A stretch of 61,636 bases of DNA from Hymenobacter terrenus (GTDB lineage Bacteria > Bacteroidota > Bacteroidia > Cytophagales > Hymenobacteraceae). Positions within the stretch are counted from its first letter, which is position 1, and the number at the start of each line of letters is the position of its first letter. Below are positions 41,616 through 49,663 of the stretch, piece by piece. The stretch is from positions 1 through 61,636 of the forward strand of contig NZ_LATM01000026.1 in NCBI RefSeq assembly GCF_000972495.1, written 5' to 3'. Below the pieces are notes generated by a model. That model saw only the letters and a list, made by a program, of their open reading frames with translations. It ran no database searches and was not told the origin of the DNA. A program made the position numbers and the translations under genes.

Positions 41616-41850
41616 AAGACAGTTGAGGTAATCAGCATGAGGTCGAGACACCATACTTAGCGTCTCATCATTAGCGCCAGTGGCTTCAGTCCATGATGTT
41701 GTCTAACCTACGCGGGATGTGCGGTTCCGCTCGTTCAACCAGAAGACGATTGTGGCGTCTCGTCCTCGTTCCAGCGAGCCTAGCAAACTCAGATTAGTTA
41801 ATTCTCTCCCTCAGCTAACTTGTTCAGTCAGCAAATTATTTATTTTTCAC

Positions 41851-41873
41851 TAATTTTGAACAATTGCTCATAA
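41851..41873. promoter_or_regulatory. tetR operator copy 1, overlapping a -7 element
   Basis: TTTTGAACAATTGCTCATAA (41854-41873) matches the palindromes at 42512 and 47389. A TAATTTTG (-7-like) at 41851-41858 overlaps it, so a bound repressor would block the tetR promoter. It is 35 bp before the start at 41909. Confidence 0.6.
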
Positions 41874-41908
41874 ACTCAGTTAGTGCTCCTAACAACCCAT
41901 CTCCCACC

Positions 41909-42496
41909 ATGGCCCGCCCCCGGAAGTTTGAGCGTGAACCTCTGCTAAAACAAGCCCAGGAAGTATTCTGGTCGCAGGGGTATGAGGCTACGTCGGTGCA
42001 GAACTTGGTCGATGCGCTCGATATTCATCCCGGCACACTCTACGCTACATTCGGCGACAAACATGCGCTTTTCCTAGAAGTACTCGACTATTACCGCAGT
42101 TGGACCGAGGCTACCATCGGAGCCCTGCTGCGTCGGCCGGGCTCGAAAAAGCAGGCAATCGAGCAATTTCTCAGTATGATGGTCAGGGGCTTGCTTTCCC
42201 CCACCGGCAAACGGGGCTGCCTGCTCACCAACACTGCCATCGAGCGAACCTTGTGTGATGCACCAGCGGTGGAACGCGTGTCTCAGCACCACACTTGGAT
42301 GGAAGGCGCTTTGCACCAAGCCTTACAGGAGGCTCAGGATGCCGGCGAACTAACGCCGCGCTCCGCGGATGAGCTGCGCGCCCTAGCCCAGTTTCTGGCC
42401 AATACCGTTCAGGGTCTGCGCGTAGTGGTGCGCACTACGAATGAGCCTGTTGTGCTACACAACATCGTCCGCATCGCCTTGCAAGCGCTTAACTAA
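41909..42496 (+). CDS. TetR/AcrR-family transcriptional regulator
   Basis: 195 aa from ATG 41909 (MARPRKFEREPLL), preferred over TTG 41864, which lies inside the operator. HTH residues about 8-55 (LLKQAQEVFWSQGYEATSVQNLVDALDIHPGTLYATFGDKHALF), then a TetR_C ligand domain with GRRGCLL-type signature (GKRGCLLTNTAIE) containing Cys, and CDAPAVERV. Close in style to redox/electrophile-responsive TetR such as NemR/YcdC relatives. Probably represses itself and the following redox cluster through the 20-bp palindromes. Confidence 0.9.
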   Translation: MARPRKFEREPLLKQAQEVFWSQGYEATSVQNLVDALDIHPGTLYATFGDKHALFLEVLDYYRSWTEATIGALLRRPGSKKQAIEQFLSMMVRGLLSPTGKRGCLLTNTAIERTLCDAPAVERVSQHHTWMEGALHQALQEAQDAGELTPRSADELRALAQFLANTVQGLRVVVRTTNEPVVLHNIVRIALQALN

Positions 42497-42511
42497 ATTT
42501 TTTTACCTCGT

Positions 42512-42531
42512 TTTTGAGCAATTACTCAAAA
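42512..42531. promoter_or_regulatory. tetR operator copy 2
   Basis: TTTTGAGCAATTACTCAAAA, a near-perfect 20-bp palindrome between tetR and the SnoaL-like gene at 42608. It is 77 bp before that ATG, placing it in the promoter of the downstream operon. Confidence 0.7.
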
Positions 42532-42607
42532 TTCAAACCTCAATCCCTGAGTCATTTATCCGAACTACTTAAGCTTTAATGCTCCCCCTTAATCTTAGCG
42601 TATTTTC

Positions 42608-43051
42608 ATGAGCAACGTCGACATTATTCGAGAAATGTATCGCCTTTTCGCGGCGGGTGACACCGAATCCATTCGCCGGATTTTCGACCCGCAGGTGCGG
42701 TGGAACATGATGGCGGGCTTTCCTGGCGGTGGCCGGTACGTGGGCATCAACGCCGTTTTTGCGCGAGTATTCCCCTATTTCTGCGAATTCTGGAACGACT
42801 GGAAAGCGCACAGCACCCGCCTGATAGCTATCGACGACGGCGTGTTAGTCATCGGCTACTACGAAGGCACTTATAAGGCCACCGGCCGCTACGTGCGGGC
42901 CGAGTTTGCCGCCGAATACCAAATCCAGGATGGCAAAATCACGGAGTACAACCAGTACACGGACACACAAGTGATAGCAGAGGCAATGGTGCCGGCGCCA
43001 ACCAATGCAGGCGCCGCTGTAATATACACTTCTCATAATCAACGTGTTTAG
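42608..43051 (+). CDS. SnoaL-like / ketosteroid-isomerase-type protein
   Basis: 147 aa. VDIIREMYRLFAAGDTESIRRIFDPQVRWNMMAGFPGGGRYVG, YEGTYKATGRYVRAEFAAEYQIQDGKITEYNQYTDT: a clear SnoaL-like fold of the YesE/KSI type. First gene after operator copy 2; followed by a QorB-like gene after 58 bp. Substrate unknown; with reductases as neighbours it may process a lipophilic electrophile. Confidence 0.88.
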   Translation: MSNVDIIREMYRLFAAGDTESIRRIFDPQVRWNMMAGFPGGGRYVGINAVFARVFPYFCEFWNDWKAHSTRLIAIDDGVLVIGYYEGTYKATGRYVRAEFAAEYQIQDGKITEYNQYTDTQVIAEAMVPAPTNAGAAVIYTSHNQRV

Positions 43052-43109
43052 ATCACGGCATTATCACATCCTTAACCCGGCCGCTTAGTGGCCACAACCC
43101 TTTTTACCT

Positions 43110-44045
43110 ATGATTTTAGTTACTGGTGCCACCGGCCAGCTTGGTCGGGCTACACTTGAGTTTTTACTGCACCGCGTGCCGGCCACTGAGCTGGCGGGCC
43201 TGGCCCGCAACCCCGAAAAAGCCGCCGAACTGGCCGCACAAGGTATCGCCATCCGGCCGGGCGACTACGAGGACTACACGTCACTGGTGCAGGCGCTGCG
43301 GGGCGTCGATAAGGTGCTGCTGGTATCGGCTGTGGCCTTTACCGACCGGCTCGCGCAGCATACCAACGTCATCAACGCAGCCAAAGAGGCGGGAGTACAG
43401 CACGTGGTGTACACCAGCTTACAGCGCAAAAACGACACGCTATTCGCAGTACCCGGCATCACCGAGAGCGACATTGCCACCGAGCAGTTGCTCCACACAT
43501 CGGGGCTGACCTACACCATTATCAAAAACACGCTTTGGGCGGATGCGCTACCCCTGTTCGTGGGTCAGCATGTGCTGGAAACGGGCGTGGTCGTGCCGGT
43601 ACCGCAGGGCGAGGGACGCCTCACCTACGCCACCCGGCGCGATATAGCCGAAGCCACCGCCCGCATCCTGACCGAGCCAGGCCACGAGAACCAGGAATAC
43701 ACCCTGACCGGCACCACGCCGACCTCCTTTGCCGACATAGCCGGGCTGCTTTCTGAGCTAGCCAGCAAACCAATAGTTTATAAGCAGGTGACGCCTGAAG
43801 CTTATGTAGAACAGTTGGTAGGCACAGGCCTGCCGCAGCCAGTCGCGGAATACTTCGCTTTCTCCTGGATGGAGGCCTACAAGCGAGGCATGTTTGAGGA
43901 TACCGACCCGACGCTGGCACGACTGCTAGGCCGCCAGCCCACGTCGCTCAAGGACTTTCTGCGCTCGGTTTACCTGCCTCAAACTATTGAGAAAGAGTCC
44001 AATCCGATTGACTATCCCTCTTACATCCAAAATATTAAGTTTTAA
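43110..44045 (+). CDS. QorB-like NAD(P)H quinone reductase (SDR atypical)
   Basis: 311 aa. MILVTGATGQLGRATLEFLLHRVPATELAGLARNPEKAAELAAQGIAIRPGDYEDYTSL matches the gene at 332 in layout and motifs. Mid-region QHVVYTSLQRKNDT and C-terminal ARLLGRQPTSLKDFLRSVY are shared as well. Eight bp before the SDR at 44054, so an operon. Possibly detoxifies quinones using NADPH. Confidence 0.9.
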   Translation: MILVTGATGQLGRATLEFLLHRVPATELAGLARNPEKAAELAAQGIAIRPGDYEDYTSLVQALRGVDKVLLVSAVAFTDRLAQHTNVINAAKEAGVQHVVYTSLQRKNDTLFAVPGITESDIATEQLLHTSGLTYTIIKNTLWADALPLFVGQHVLETGVVVPVPQGEGRLTYATRRDIAEATARILTEPGHENQEYTLTGTTPTSFADIAGLLSELASKPIVYKQVTPEAYVEQLVGTGLPQPVAEYFAFSWMEAYKRGMFEDTDPTLARLLGRQPTSLKDFLRSVYLPQTIEKESNPIDYPSYIQNIKF

Positions 44046-44053
44046 AAAAACCC

Positions 44054-44806
44054 ATGAGCAAATTGCAAGGTAAAACTGCTCTCATTACAGGTGGCAACAG
44101 CGGCATTGGCCTGGCCACGGCCAAAGAGTTCCTGGCACAAGGCGCTGACCAGGTAATCATTACGGGACGCAATCAGCAAGCACTTGACCTTGCGGTGCAA
44201 GAGCTGGGCGACAAAGCCCAAAGCATCCTGTGCGATAGCACACAGATGACGCACATTCGGCAGCTCGCCGAAGCGGTAAAGGCCCTAACTCCTTCGCTGG
44301 ACATTATTTACATCAATGCGGGCATTTCAGAATTTGCGCCGCTGGAACACATCACAGAGGACCACTACGACCATGTATTTGGCACCAATGTGAAAGGTGT
44401 TGTCTTCACCGTGCAACAACTGTTGCCCCTACTGAATGAGGGGGCTTCCATCATCCTCTGTTCGACTGCGGGCGTGCAAAAGGGATTTCCCGGCGCCTCC
44501 GTTTATGTAGCCAGCAAGGCCGCTTTGGCTGGTTTTATCAGGATATGGGCCACGGAACTGGCTGGAAGAAAAATACGGGTTAACTCAATCAGCCCAGGCT
44601 TCACCAATACGCCCTTATTCGACAAGGTAGGCCTAAGCGAAGAGCAAAAGCAGGGCGCTATGGAGCTATACAACTCCAAGGTATTGATGGGCCGTTTCGC
44701 CCTACCAGACGAAATAGCCAAAAGCGTCACCTACCTGGCCTCCAATGATTCTTCTTACGTGACCGGTACGGATTTACTGGTAGACGGAGGATATAAACTG
44801 ACCTAG
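44054..44806 (+). CDS. Classical SDR oxidoreductase (FabG-like)
   Basis: 250 aa. TGGNSGIG cofactor motif, NAG (INAGIS), catalytic Tyr151/Lys155 (YVASK) and C-terminal YLASNDSSYVTGTDLLVDGGY. Very similar to the gene at 45085, sharing most of the first 20 codons; a tandem duplication. Substrate unknown. Confidence 0.92.
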   Translation: MSKLQGKTALITGGNSGIGLATAKEFLAQGADQVIITGRNQQALDLAVQELGDKAQSILCDSTQMTHIRQLAEAVKALTPSLDIIYINAGISEFAPLEHITEDHYDHVFGTNVKGVVFTVQQLLPLLNEGASIILCSTAGVQKGFPGASVYVASKAALAGFIRIWATELAGRKIRVNSISPGFTNTPLFDKVGLSEEQKQGAMELYNSKVLMGRFALPDEIAKSVTYLASNDSSYVTGTDLLVDGGYKLT

Positions 44807-45084
44807 CAGTCTGAACTGTGGCGGTACGTGCCCGGGCTCTAGCAGCACTATTACCAGATTAGCACATGGCGGCGAAAATGACTACCCGCGCTAATAGAAA
44901 AGACCACACCAAGCGGTGCGACTATACACCCAGCCCAGCCCTGACGACCGACTAATCATCAGGTTCACCAACCTATAGGCAGGCTCCAAGAACACCATAT
45001 TCAACCACCGAAGAAGGTAGGAAAGCTCTTTTACTCCCTCTTCAACAAACACTCTCACATCACCCAAGCAAAAAAGTCCTAACC
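44807..45084. other. 278-bp spacer between duplicated SDR genes
   Basis: No coding frame found. It is a larger gap than elsewhere in the cluster and may hold a second promoter for the genes from 45085 on. None of the three TetR palindromes occurs in it. Confidence 0.4.
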
Positions 45085-45855
45085 ATGAGCAAATTACAAG
45101 GTAAAATCGCCCTCATCACAGGTGGCAACAGCGGCATCGGCTTGGCTACGGCTAAGCTATTTGCCCAAGAAGGCGCCACCGTCATCATCACCGGCCGCGA
45201 CCAGGTTACGCTCGACACCGCCGCCCGCGAAATCGGCGACGGGACCATAGCTATTCGCAGCGACGCCGGCCAGCTGGCCGACCTCGATGCCCTGTTCCAA
45301 CAGATTAAAACCGAGTTCGGCGGGCTGGACATTCTGTTTGCTAATGCCGGCATTTTCAAAAATGCCCCCTTGGCCGATAGCACTGAGGCGCTCTACCAGG
45401 AACTGTTTGACATCAACGTGAAGGGCGTCTTCTTCACTATCCAAAAGGCCGAGTCCTTACTACGTGATAGCGGGGCCATTGTCATTAATGCCAGTACGGT
45501 GGCGCATGTGGGTACGCCAGGGGCGTCACTGTATGCCGCCACCAAGGCGGCCGTGCGCCAGCTGGCCCGCAACCTGAGTATGGAGCTTGCTGCACGGCGC
45601 ATCCGTGTGAATGTCGTGAGCCCTGGCGTCACACATACAGCAATTTTTGGGCGGCTGGGCTATAGCGAAGAACAAGCAGCTGCGGGTTTCGCCCACCTCG
45701 CCGGCGAGATACCGCTGCGCCGGGTAGGCCAGCCAGAGGAAATCGCCAAAGCCGTGCTCTTCCTTGCGTCCGACGACAGCAGCTACGTCGTGGGCGAGGA
45801 GATTCTCGTTGACGGCGGCTACTCCACCATTGGTACGCCCGGCGTGCAGCGCTAA
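45085..45855 (+). CDS. Classical SDR oxidoreductase (FabG-like)
   Basis: 256 aa. TGGNSGIG, NAGIFKNAPL, Tyr150/Lys154 (YAATK), LASDDSSYVVGEEILVDGGY. Tandem paralog of the gene at 44054. Expected to be NADPH-dependent; substrate unknown. Confidence 0.92.
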   Translation: MSKLQGKIALITGGNSGIGLATAKLFAQEGATVIITGRDQVTLDTAAREIGDGTIAIRSDAGQLADLDALFQQIKTEFGGLDILFANAGIFKNAPLADSTEALYQELFDINVKGVFFTIQKAESLLRDSGAIVINASTVAHVGTPGASLYAATKAAVRQLARNLSMELAARRIRVNVVSPGVTHTAIFGRLGYSEEQAAAGFAHLAGEIPLRRVGQPEEIAKAVLFLASDDSSYVVGEEILVDGGYSTIGTPGVQR

Positions 45856-45930
45856 CCAAAGCCCAGTTAGGGCTTTTTGATTTGCTTCATTCCTAATTTT
45901 TCTAAGTTCTCATTACTTGTTTTCAGTTTA

Positions 45931-46581
45931 ATGAACATTTCCATTTTAGGCACCGGAAACTGGGGCACTGTCCTCGGCAAGCTGTTTACGGCTCAGGGAC
46001 ATCAAGTGTATTTCGGCTCGCGCACGCCAGAACGAAAGCGCGACTGGGCCGCCAACATCGGACCCAACGTACAGGTAGGCACCTACGCGCAGGCTGGGGC
46101 CTTCGGCGAGCTAGTGGTAATTGCCACACCCTGGCCTGGCAACGCTACCACCGAGGCCCTGGCTGCTACCGGGCCGCTGCCCGGTAAAATCCTGCTCGAC
46201 GCTACCAACGCTCTACAGGAAGATTACTCGCCCCGCCACTTCGAGCACGCCGCCTCGGCCGCCGAGGAAGTGGCCCGCCTGCGGCCCGAGGCACGAGTGG
46301 TAAAGGCCTTCAATACAATCTCCGGCTTCACGCTCAGCGAGCGGGAGCGCCTGCGCTTCGGCGAAACACCCATCACGGGCTTCTACTGCGGCGACGATGC
46401 CGCGGCTAAGCAGGTAGTGCATGGTCTAGTGCAAGCAGCAGGCCTCGCGCCGCTCGATGCCGGGCCGCTGCGCAACGCGCGCCACCTTGATAGCATGGGC
46501 CAGTTGCTCATCGCGCTGGGGTTTGGTCAGGGCTTGGGGGTTGATGCTGGGTTTGCCTACCTGCACCGGCCGACGGCTTAG
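45931..46581 (+). CDS. NADPH-dependent F420-reductase-like protein
   Basis: 216 aa from ATG 45931, where the Rossmann motif ISILGTGNWGTVLGKLFTAQGHQVYFGSR begins. Continues with LVVIATPWP, LLDATNAL and VVKAFNTI, as in the NAD(P)-binding Fno-like family that is common in bacteria without F420. Likely an NADP(H)-dependent reductase of another substrate. Cotranscribed with its neighbours (75 bp after the SDR, 29 bp before the hydrolase). Confidence 0.88.
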   Translation: MNISILGTGNWGTVLGKLFTAQGHQVYFGSRTPERKRDWAANIGPNVQVGTYAQAGAFGELVVIATPWPGNATTEALAATGPLPGKILLDATNALQEDYSPRHFEHAASAAEEVARLRPEARVVKAFNTISGFTLSERERLRFGETPITGFYCGDDAAAKQVVHGLVQAAGLAPLDAGPLRNARHLDSMGQLLIALGFGQGLGVDAGFAYLHRPTA

Positions 46582-46610
46582 CAATTCTTTCGATTAAAAT
46601 CCTTCATCAC

Positions 46611-47258
46611 ATGGAACCTACACTCACTGCGTATCCCGCCGCCCGCACCGGCTTGGTCGTCATCGACGTGCTGAATGACTTTCTGGCCGAAGGTGGTAAA
46701 GCCACGCCTTTCGTGAAAGAAGTGGTGGACGGCGTGCAGCTGGTTGGCAACCTGCAACGCCTGCTGGCCGGCGCCCGCGCCGCTGGCGTTCGGGTCTTCT
46801 ATGCCCCGCACCGCATCAACGCCCAGTCGTACCTGGGCTGGCGCTACCTCACGCCCACGGCTAGCCGTACCCGCGACTACCAAATGTTCTGGGAAGGCAG
46901 CTGGGGCGCCGATTACTTCGCCGCCCTCGCGCCGCAGCCCGGCGACCACCTCATTGCTCCGCACCGCGGCGCCAGTGCCTTCGTCAGCACCGACCTCGAC
47001 GCGCAGTTGCGTCAGAACGGTATCGAGCACGTAGTGCTGGCCGGCATGGCAGCCAACACCTGCGTCGAAGCCACCGGCCGCTACGCCGTCGAGATGGGCT
47101 ACCACGTCACCTTCCTGAAAGACGCCGTGGCCGCCGATGCCTGGGAGTCGCAGCGGGCGGCCGTGGAGGTGAACTATCCGCGCATCGGCCACGCCGTGCT
47201 CACCATTGATAAGCTGCTGGCCCAGTTAGACCGCCCCAGCATGGCGGAGCTGGACTAA
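46611..47258 (+). CDS. Isochorismatase-family cysteine hydrolase, altered Lys
   Basis: 215 aa. Asp19 (GLVVIDVLNDF) and Cys151 (AANTCVEATGR) are present, but the position of the catalytic Lys, four residues before SAF, is His118 (PHRGASAF). Activity may differ or be carried by the neighbouring Arg. Last intact gene of the TetR cluster, 131 bp before operator copy 3. Relative of the gene at 17979. Confidence 0.86.
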   Translation: MEPTLTAYPAARTGLVVIDVLNDFLAEGGKATPFVKEVVDGVQLVGNLQRLLAGARAAGVRVFYAPHRINAQSYLGWRYLTPTASRTRDYQMFWEGSWGADYFAALAPQPGDHLIAPHRGASAFVSTDLDAQLRQNGIEHVVLAGMAANTCVEATGRYAVEMGYHVTFLKDAVAADAWESQRAAVEVNYPRIGHAVLTIDKLLAQLDRPSMAELD

Positions 47259-47306
47259 CCTCGCGGCGTTTCCTTTTATCATTTCCATTTTACCGCTTTT
47301 CTCACA

Positions 47307-47366
47307 GGTTTTCCCAACCGTGCCAGCTTCAGGGTCATCACCATTGGCGAGGTCGAGCTGGGCTAA
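47307..47366 (+). pseudogene. Short C-terminal remnant
   Basis: Nineteen coding-like codons (GFPNRASFRVITIGEVELG) end with TAA at 47364. No start and no upstream continuation. Too short to place in a family. Confidence 0.25.
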
Positions 47367-47388
47367 AATCCTCTTTTTTTAAATTCAT

Positions 47389-47408
47389 TTTTGAGCATTT
47401 ATTCAAAA
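47389..47408. promoter_or_regulatory. tetR operator copy 3
   Basis: TTTTGAGCATTTATTCAAAA, same 20-bp length and arms as copies 1 and 2. It lies after the last gene of the cluster and before a decayed NmrA-like gene, which may have been its regulated target. Confidence 0.6.
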
Positions 47409-47653
47409 AAGGCAGAAAATAGATTCTCAGTCCATTGAAGCATAGTCTGCTCTTCACCATTGGGAAAGCAACATGGGCACGAGCTAACCCTGCTAGCTAG
47501 TGGATGAGCTAATAGCGACTGGCTCCTGGCAAAAAGCATGGCGTCGTGAGGCCGCAAGGCAGCCTACTGCGACGTCGTGCTTTTTGCTCAGTGGGCTCAT
47601 GAAATACCTGAATAGCTTCTCAGTATCAATATCATTTCATCTAATAAATCCGG

Positions 47654-47893
47654 AAAATCATTCTCACCGGCACAGCCGGCAACATTACCAAACCCCTAGA
47701 GAAAAACTACTGGCGCAAGGCCACCACGTAACTATAGTGAGCCGCACGGCTGAATATCTTCAGCCGCTGGTTACCCAAGGGGCGCAGGCCGGCATTTAGT
47801 AGTATCGAAGACGAGGCCGTTTATACCATGGTCCCGGTCCCGTATCACACTTCCGACCGACTAGGCAACTTACGGTATGGCAGTGAGCAGTAG
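47654..47893 (+). pseudogene. NmrA-family gene, decayed
   Basis: Frame 1: KIILTGTAGNITKPLEKN, a Rossmann start; a frameshift near 47700 leads to KLLAQGHHVTIVSRTAEYLQPLVTQGAQAGI, then TAG; a further shift gives SIEDEAVYTMVPVPYH and stops at TAG 47891. The order of blocks is that of an NAD(P)-binding NmrA protein with most of its body deleted. Remnant of a sixth reductase of this class in the window. Confidence 0.75.
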
Positions 47894-48003
47894 CTACATG
47901 GCTCCCGAAGCTGCTCACGCTTGCCATTGAATTGTAATGAAACCCGAGCTTATATCAGACCAGCGCTGAGAACCAATCAAAGGATGAAACGGTTGAGGAC
48001 GCA

Positions 48004-48025
48004 TTAATACATGCGCATGTATTAA
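48004..48025. promoter_or_regulatory. Perfect 22-bp palindrome, arsR operator
   Basis: TTAATACATGC (48004-48014) followed at once by its reverse complement (48015-48025), ending 16 bp before the ArsR start. ArsR/SmtB proteins bind such imperfect or perfect 12-2-12-type palindromes near the start; this is almost surely its operator. Confidence 0.8.
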
Positions 48026-48041
48026 CTATCTTTCGCTCCTC

Positions 48042-48317
48042 ATGGATACCAAGTCCCTCGTTAAAATCGCCAAAGCGCTTAGTGACCCTAACCGGCTGCG
48101 CATTTTGCAGGAAATTGCGCAAGCTCCCCAAGTAGGTTGCGCGGACTTATTCGAGGTGGCGCCCGTGAGCCAGCCGTCGATGTCCCACCACGTGAAGGCG
48201 CTGGTCGATTCGGGGCTGGTGGACTCCTGCAAAGAAGGGCGGTGCGTGTATCTGTCCGTAAACCCGGAAAAACTGCGCGAGCTGGAAAGCTTCCTGCAGC
48301 TGCTAAAAGTGAAGTAG
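48042..48317 (+). CDS. ArsR-family transcriptional regulator
   Basis: 91 aa winged-helix. ALSDPNRLRILQEIAQAPQVGCADLFEVAPVSQPSMSHHVKALVDSGLVDSCKEGRCVYLSV has the family HTH. It carries three Cys (residue 33 and two near the wing), but not the ELCVC metal box of ArsR itself, so the inducer may be metal or a redox signal. Probably controls the RND operon 219 bp downstream as well as itself. Confidence 0.92.
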   Translation: MDTKSLVKIAKALSDPNRLRILQEIAQAPQVGCADLFEVAPVSQPSMSHHVKALVDSGLVDSCKEGRCVYLSVNPEKLRELESFLQLLKVK

Positions 48318-48491
48318 CCCGGCGACCAGCAGCAAGCAGCTAGGTTTTTAATCCACAAAAACATTGATTGTTGTTTATGTGTTTATGAAAAACGCTCCGG
48401 CAACCCACTGCAAGGCCTTCAGCCACCCGCAGCCCTGGGTATGAGCCAAGCTAAGCGCATTTTTTTACCCAAATTTTTACCCAAATACATT

Positions 48492-48517
48492 AACGCATTA
48501 TTATCAATTGATGCGTT
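48492..48517. promoter_or_regulatory. Candidate second ArsR site before the RND operon
   Basis: AACGCAT (48492-48498) and ATGCGTT (48511-48517) form an inverted repeat with 12-bp gap, 20 bp before the adaptor ATG. Preceded by ATACATTAACGCAT, which shares ATACAT and GCAT with the 48004 operator. Confidence 0.4.
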
Positions 48518-48536
48518 CTGCTCAACCCGATTCCCT

Positions 48537-49625
48537 ATGACCACCACATTCTCCTCTTCCCGGGTGCTGCTGTTTAGTGCCCTGGGTCTCCTCATCCTCC
48601 CGCTGGGATTTGGCCTGCCCAAGCTCCTTTCGGCCAAGAAGACCGAACCGGCTGCCGCTGGAGCCGCACCAGCCGGCCCGGCCCCGGCCGTGCTGGTTGA
48701 CCACTACGTGGTGCGCGCCACCGCCGTCTCCGATGAGCTGCAAGCCACCGGTACCATTCAAGCCAATCAGGAAGTGCAGCTCGTGAGCGAGGTGGCGCGC
48801 AAAGTCACCGGCGTGTACGCCCCTGAGGGCACCACGGTGGCCCGCGGCACGCTGCTCTTCAAACTCGATGACGCCGACCTGCAGGCACGCCGCCGCAAAC
48901 TCAAGCTCCAGGAAAAACTGGCCCTGCTCGACGACCGGCGCATGCGCGGCCTGCTCCAGACCGAATCGGTGACGCAGCAGGAATACGACCAGGTATCGAC
49001 CAACCTGCAGGTGCTGCAGGCCGACTTGCAACTGGTGGATGTGGAGCTGGCCAAAACCCAAATCCGGGCGCCTTTCGCCGGCAAAATTGGCCTCAACCAC
49101 GTGGATGTGGGCGCCTACGTGACGCCGAGTACGGTGCTCACCTCGCTCGAAGACGTGAGCCAGGTGGAAGTCGCCTTCACGGTGCCGGAGCGCTACGCCG
49201 CCGAGGTGCGGCCTGGCCAAACCATCCGCTTCACCACCGATAATGGCACGGCGCCGCAGACGGGCCGCATCATTGCCACCGAGCCGCGCACCGAAGTCAG
49301 CACGCGCAGCCTGCTGGTGAAGGCCATTGCTCCCAACGCTAAGCGGCAACTGGTGCCGGGCATGTCGGCCAAAATCAGCTTTGCCCTGCACGCGGCCACC
49401 GCTACCCTCGTGGTGCCCACGCAGGCGCTGATTCCCACGGCCAAAGGTTACTCGCTCTACGCCATCAAAGGCGGCAAAGCCGATTACCGCGACGTGACCA
49501 TCGGCACCCGCAGCAGCGGGGTGGTGCAAGTCCTGAGCGGGCTCAGCGCCGTCGACACGGTCATCACCACCAATCTGCTCCGGCTAGGTCCGGGGGTGCC
49601 CGTGCAGGTAGCCAAGGCTCAGTGA
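48537..49625 (+). CDS. RND efflux membrane-fusion (adaptor) protein
   Basis: 362 aa from ATG 48537. One N-terminal membrane helix (VLLFSALGLLILPLGFGL), a barrel-sandwich/lipoyl segment (GTIQANQEVQLVSEVARKVTGVYAPEGTTVARGTLLFKLDDADL), a hairpin, and KIGLNHVDVGAYV. HlyD/AcrA class; no lipobox, so membrane-anchored. The frame extends upstream to 48441 but crosses the putative operator. First gene of a complete tripartite pump. Confidence 0.92.
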   Translation: MTTTFSSSRVLLFSALGLLILPLGFGLPKLLSAKKTEPAAAGAAPAGPAPAVLVDHYVVRATAVSDELQATGTIQANQEVQLVSEVARKVTGVYAPEGTTVARGTLLFKLDDADLQARRRKLKLQEKLALLDDRRMRGLLQTESVTQQEYDQVSTNLQVLQADLQLVDVELAKTQIRAPFAGKIGLNHVDVGAYVTPSTVLTSLEDVSQVEVAFTVPERYAAEVRPGQTIRFTTDNGTAPQTGRIIATEPRTEVSTRSLLVKAIAPNAKRQLVPGMSAKISFALHAATATLVVPTQALIPTAKGYSLYAIKGGKADYRDVTIGTRSSGVVQVLSGLSAVDTVITTNLLRLGPGVPVQVAKAQ

Positions 49626-49663
49626 GGCGGCTCAATTCTTTTTCATTTTCAGGTTTCTAGCTC

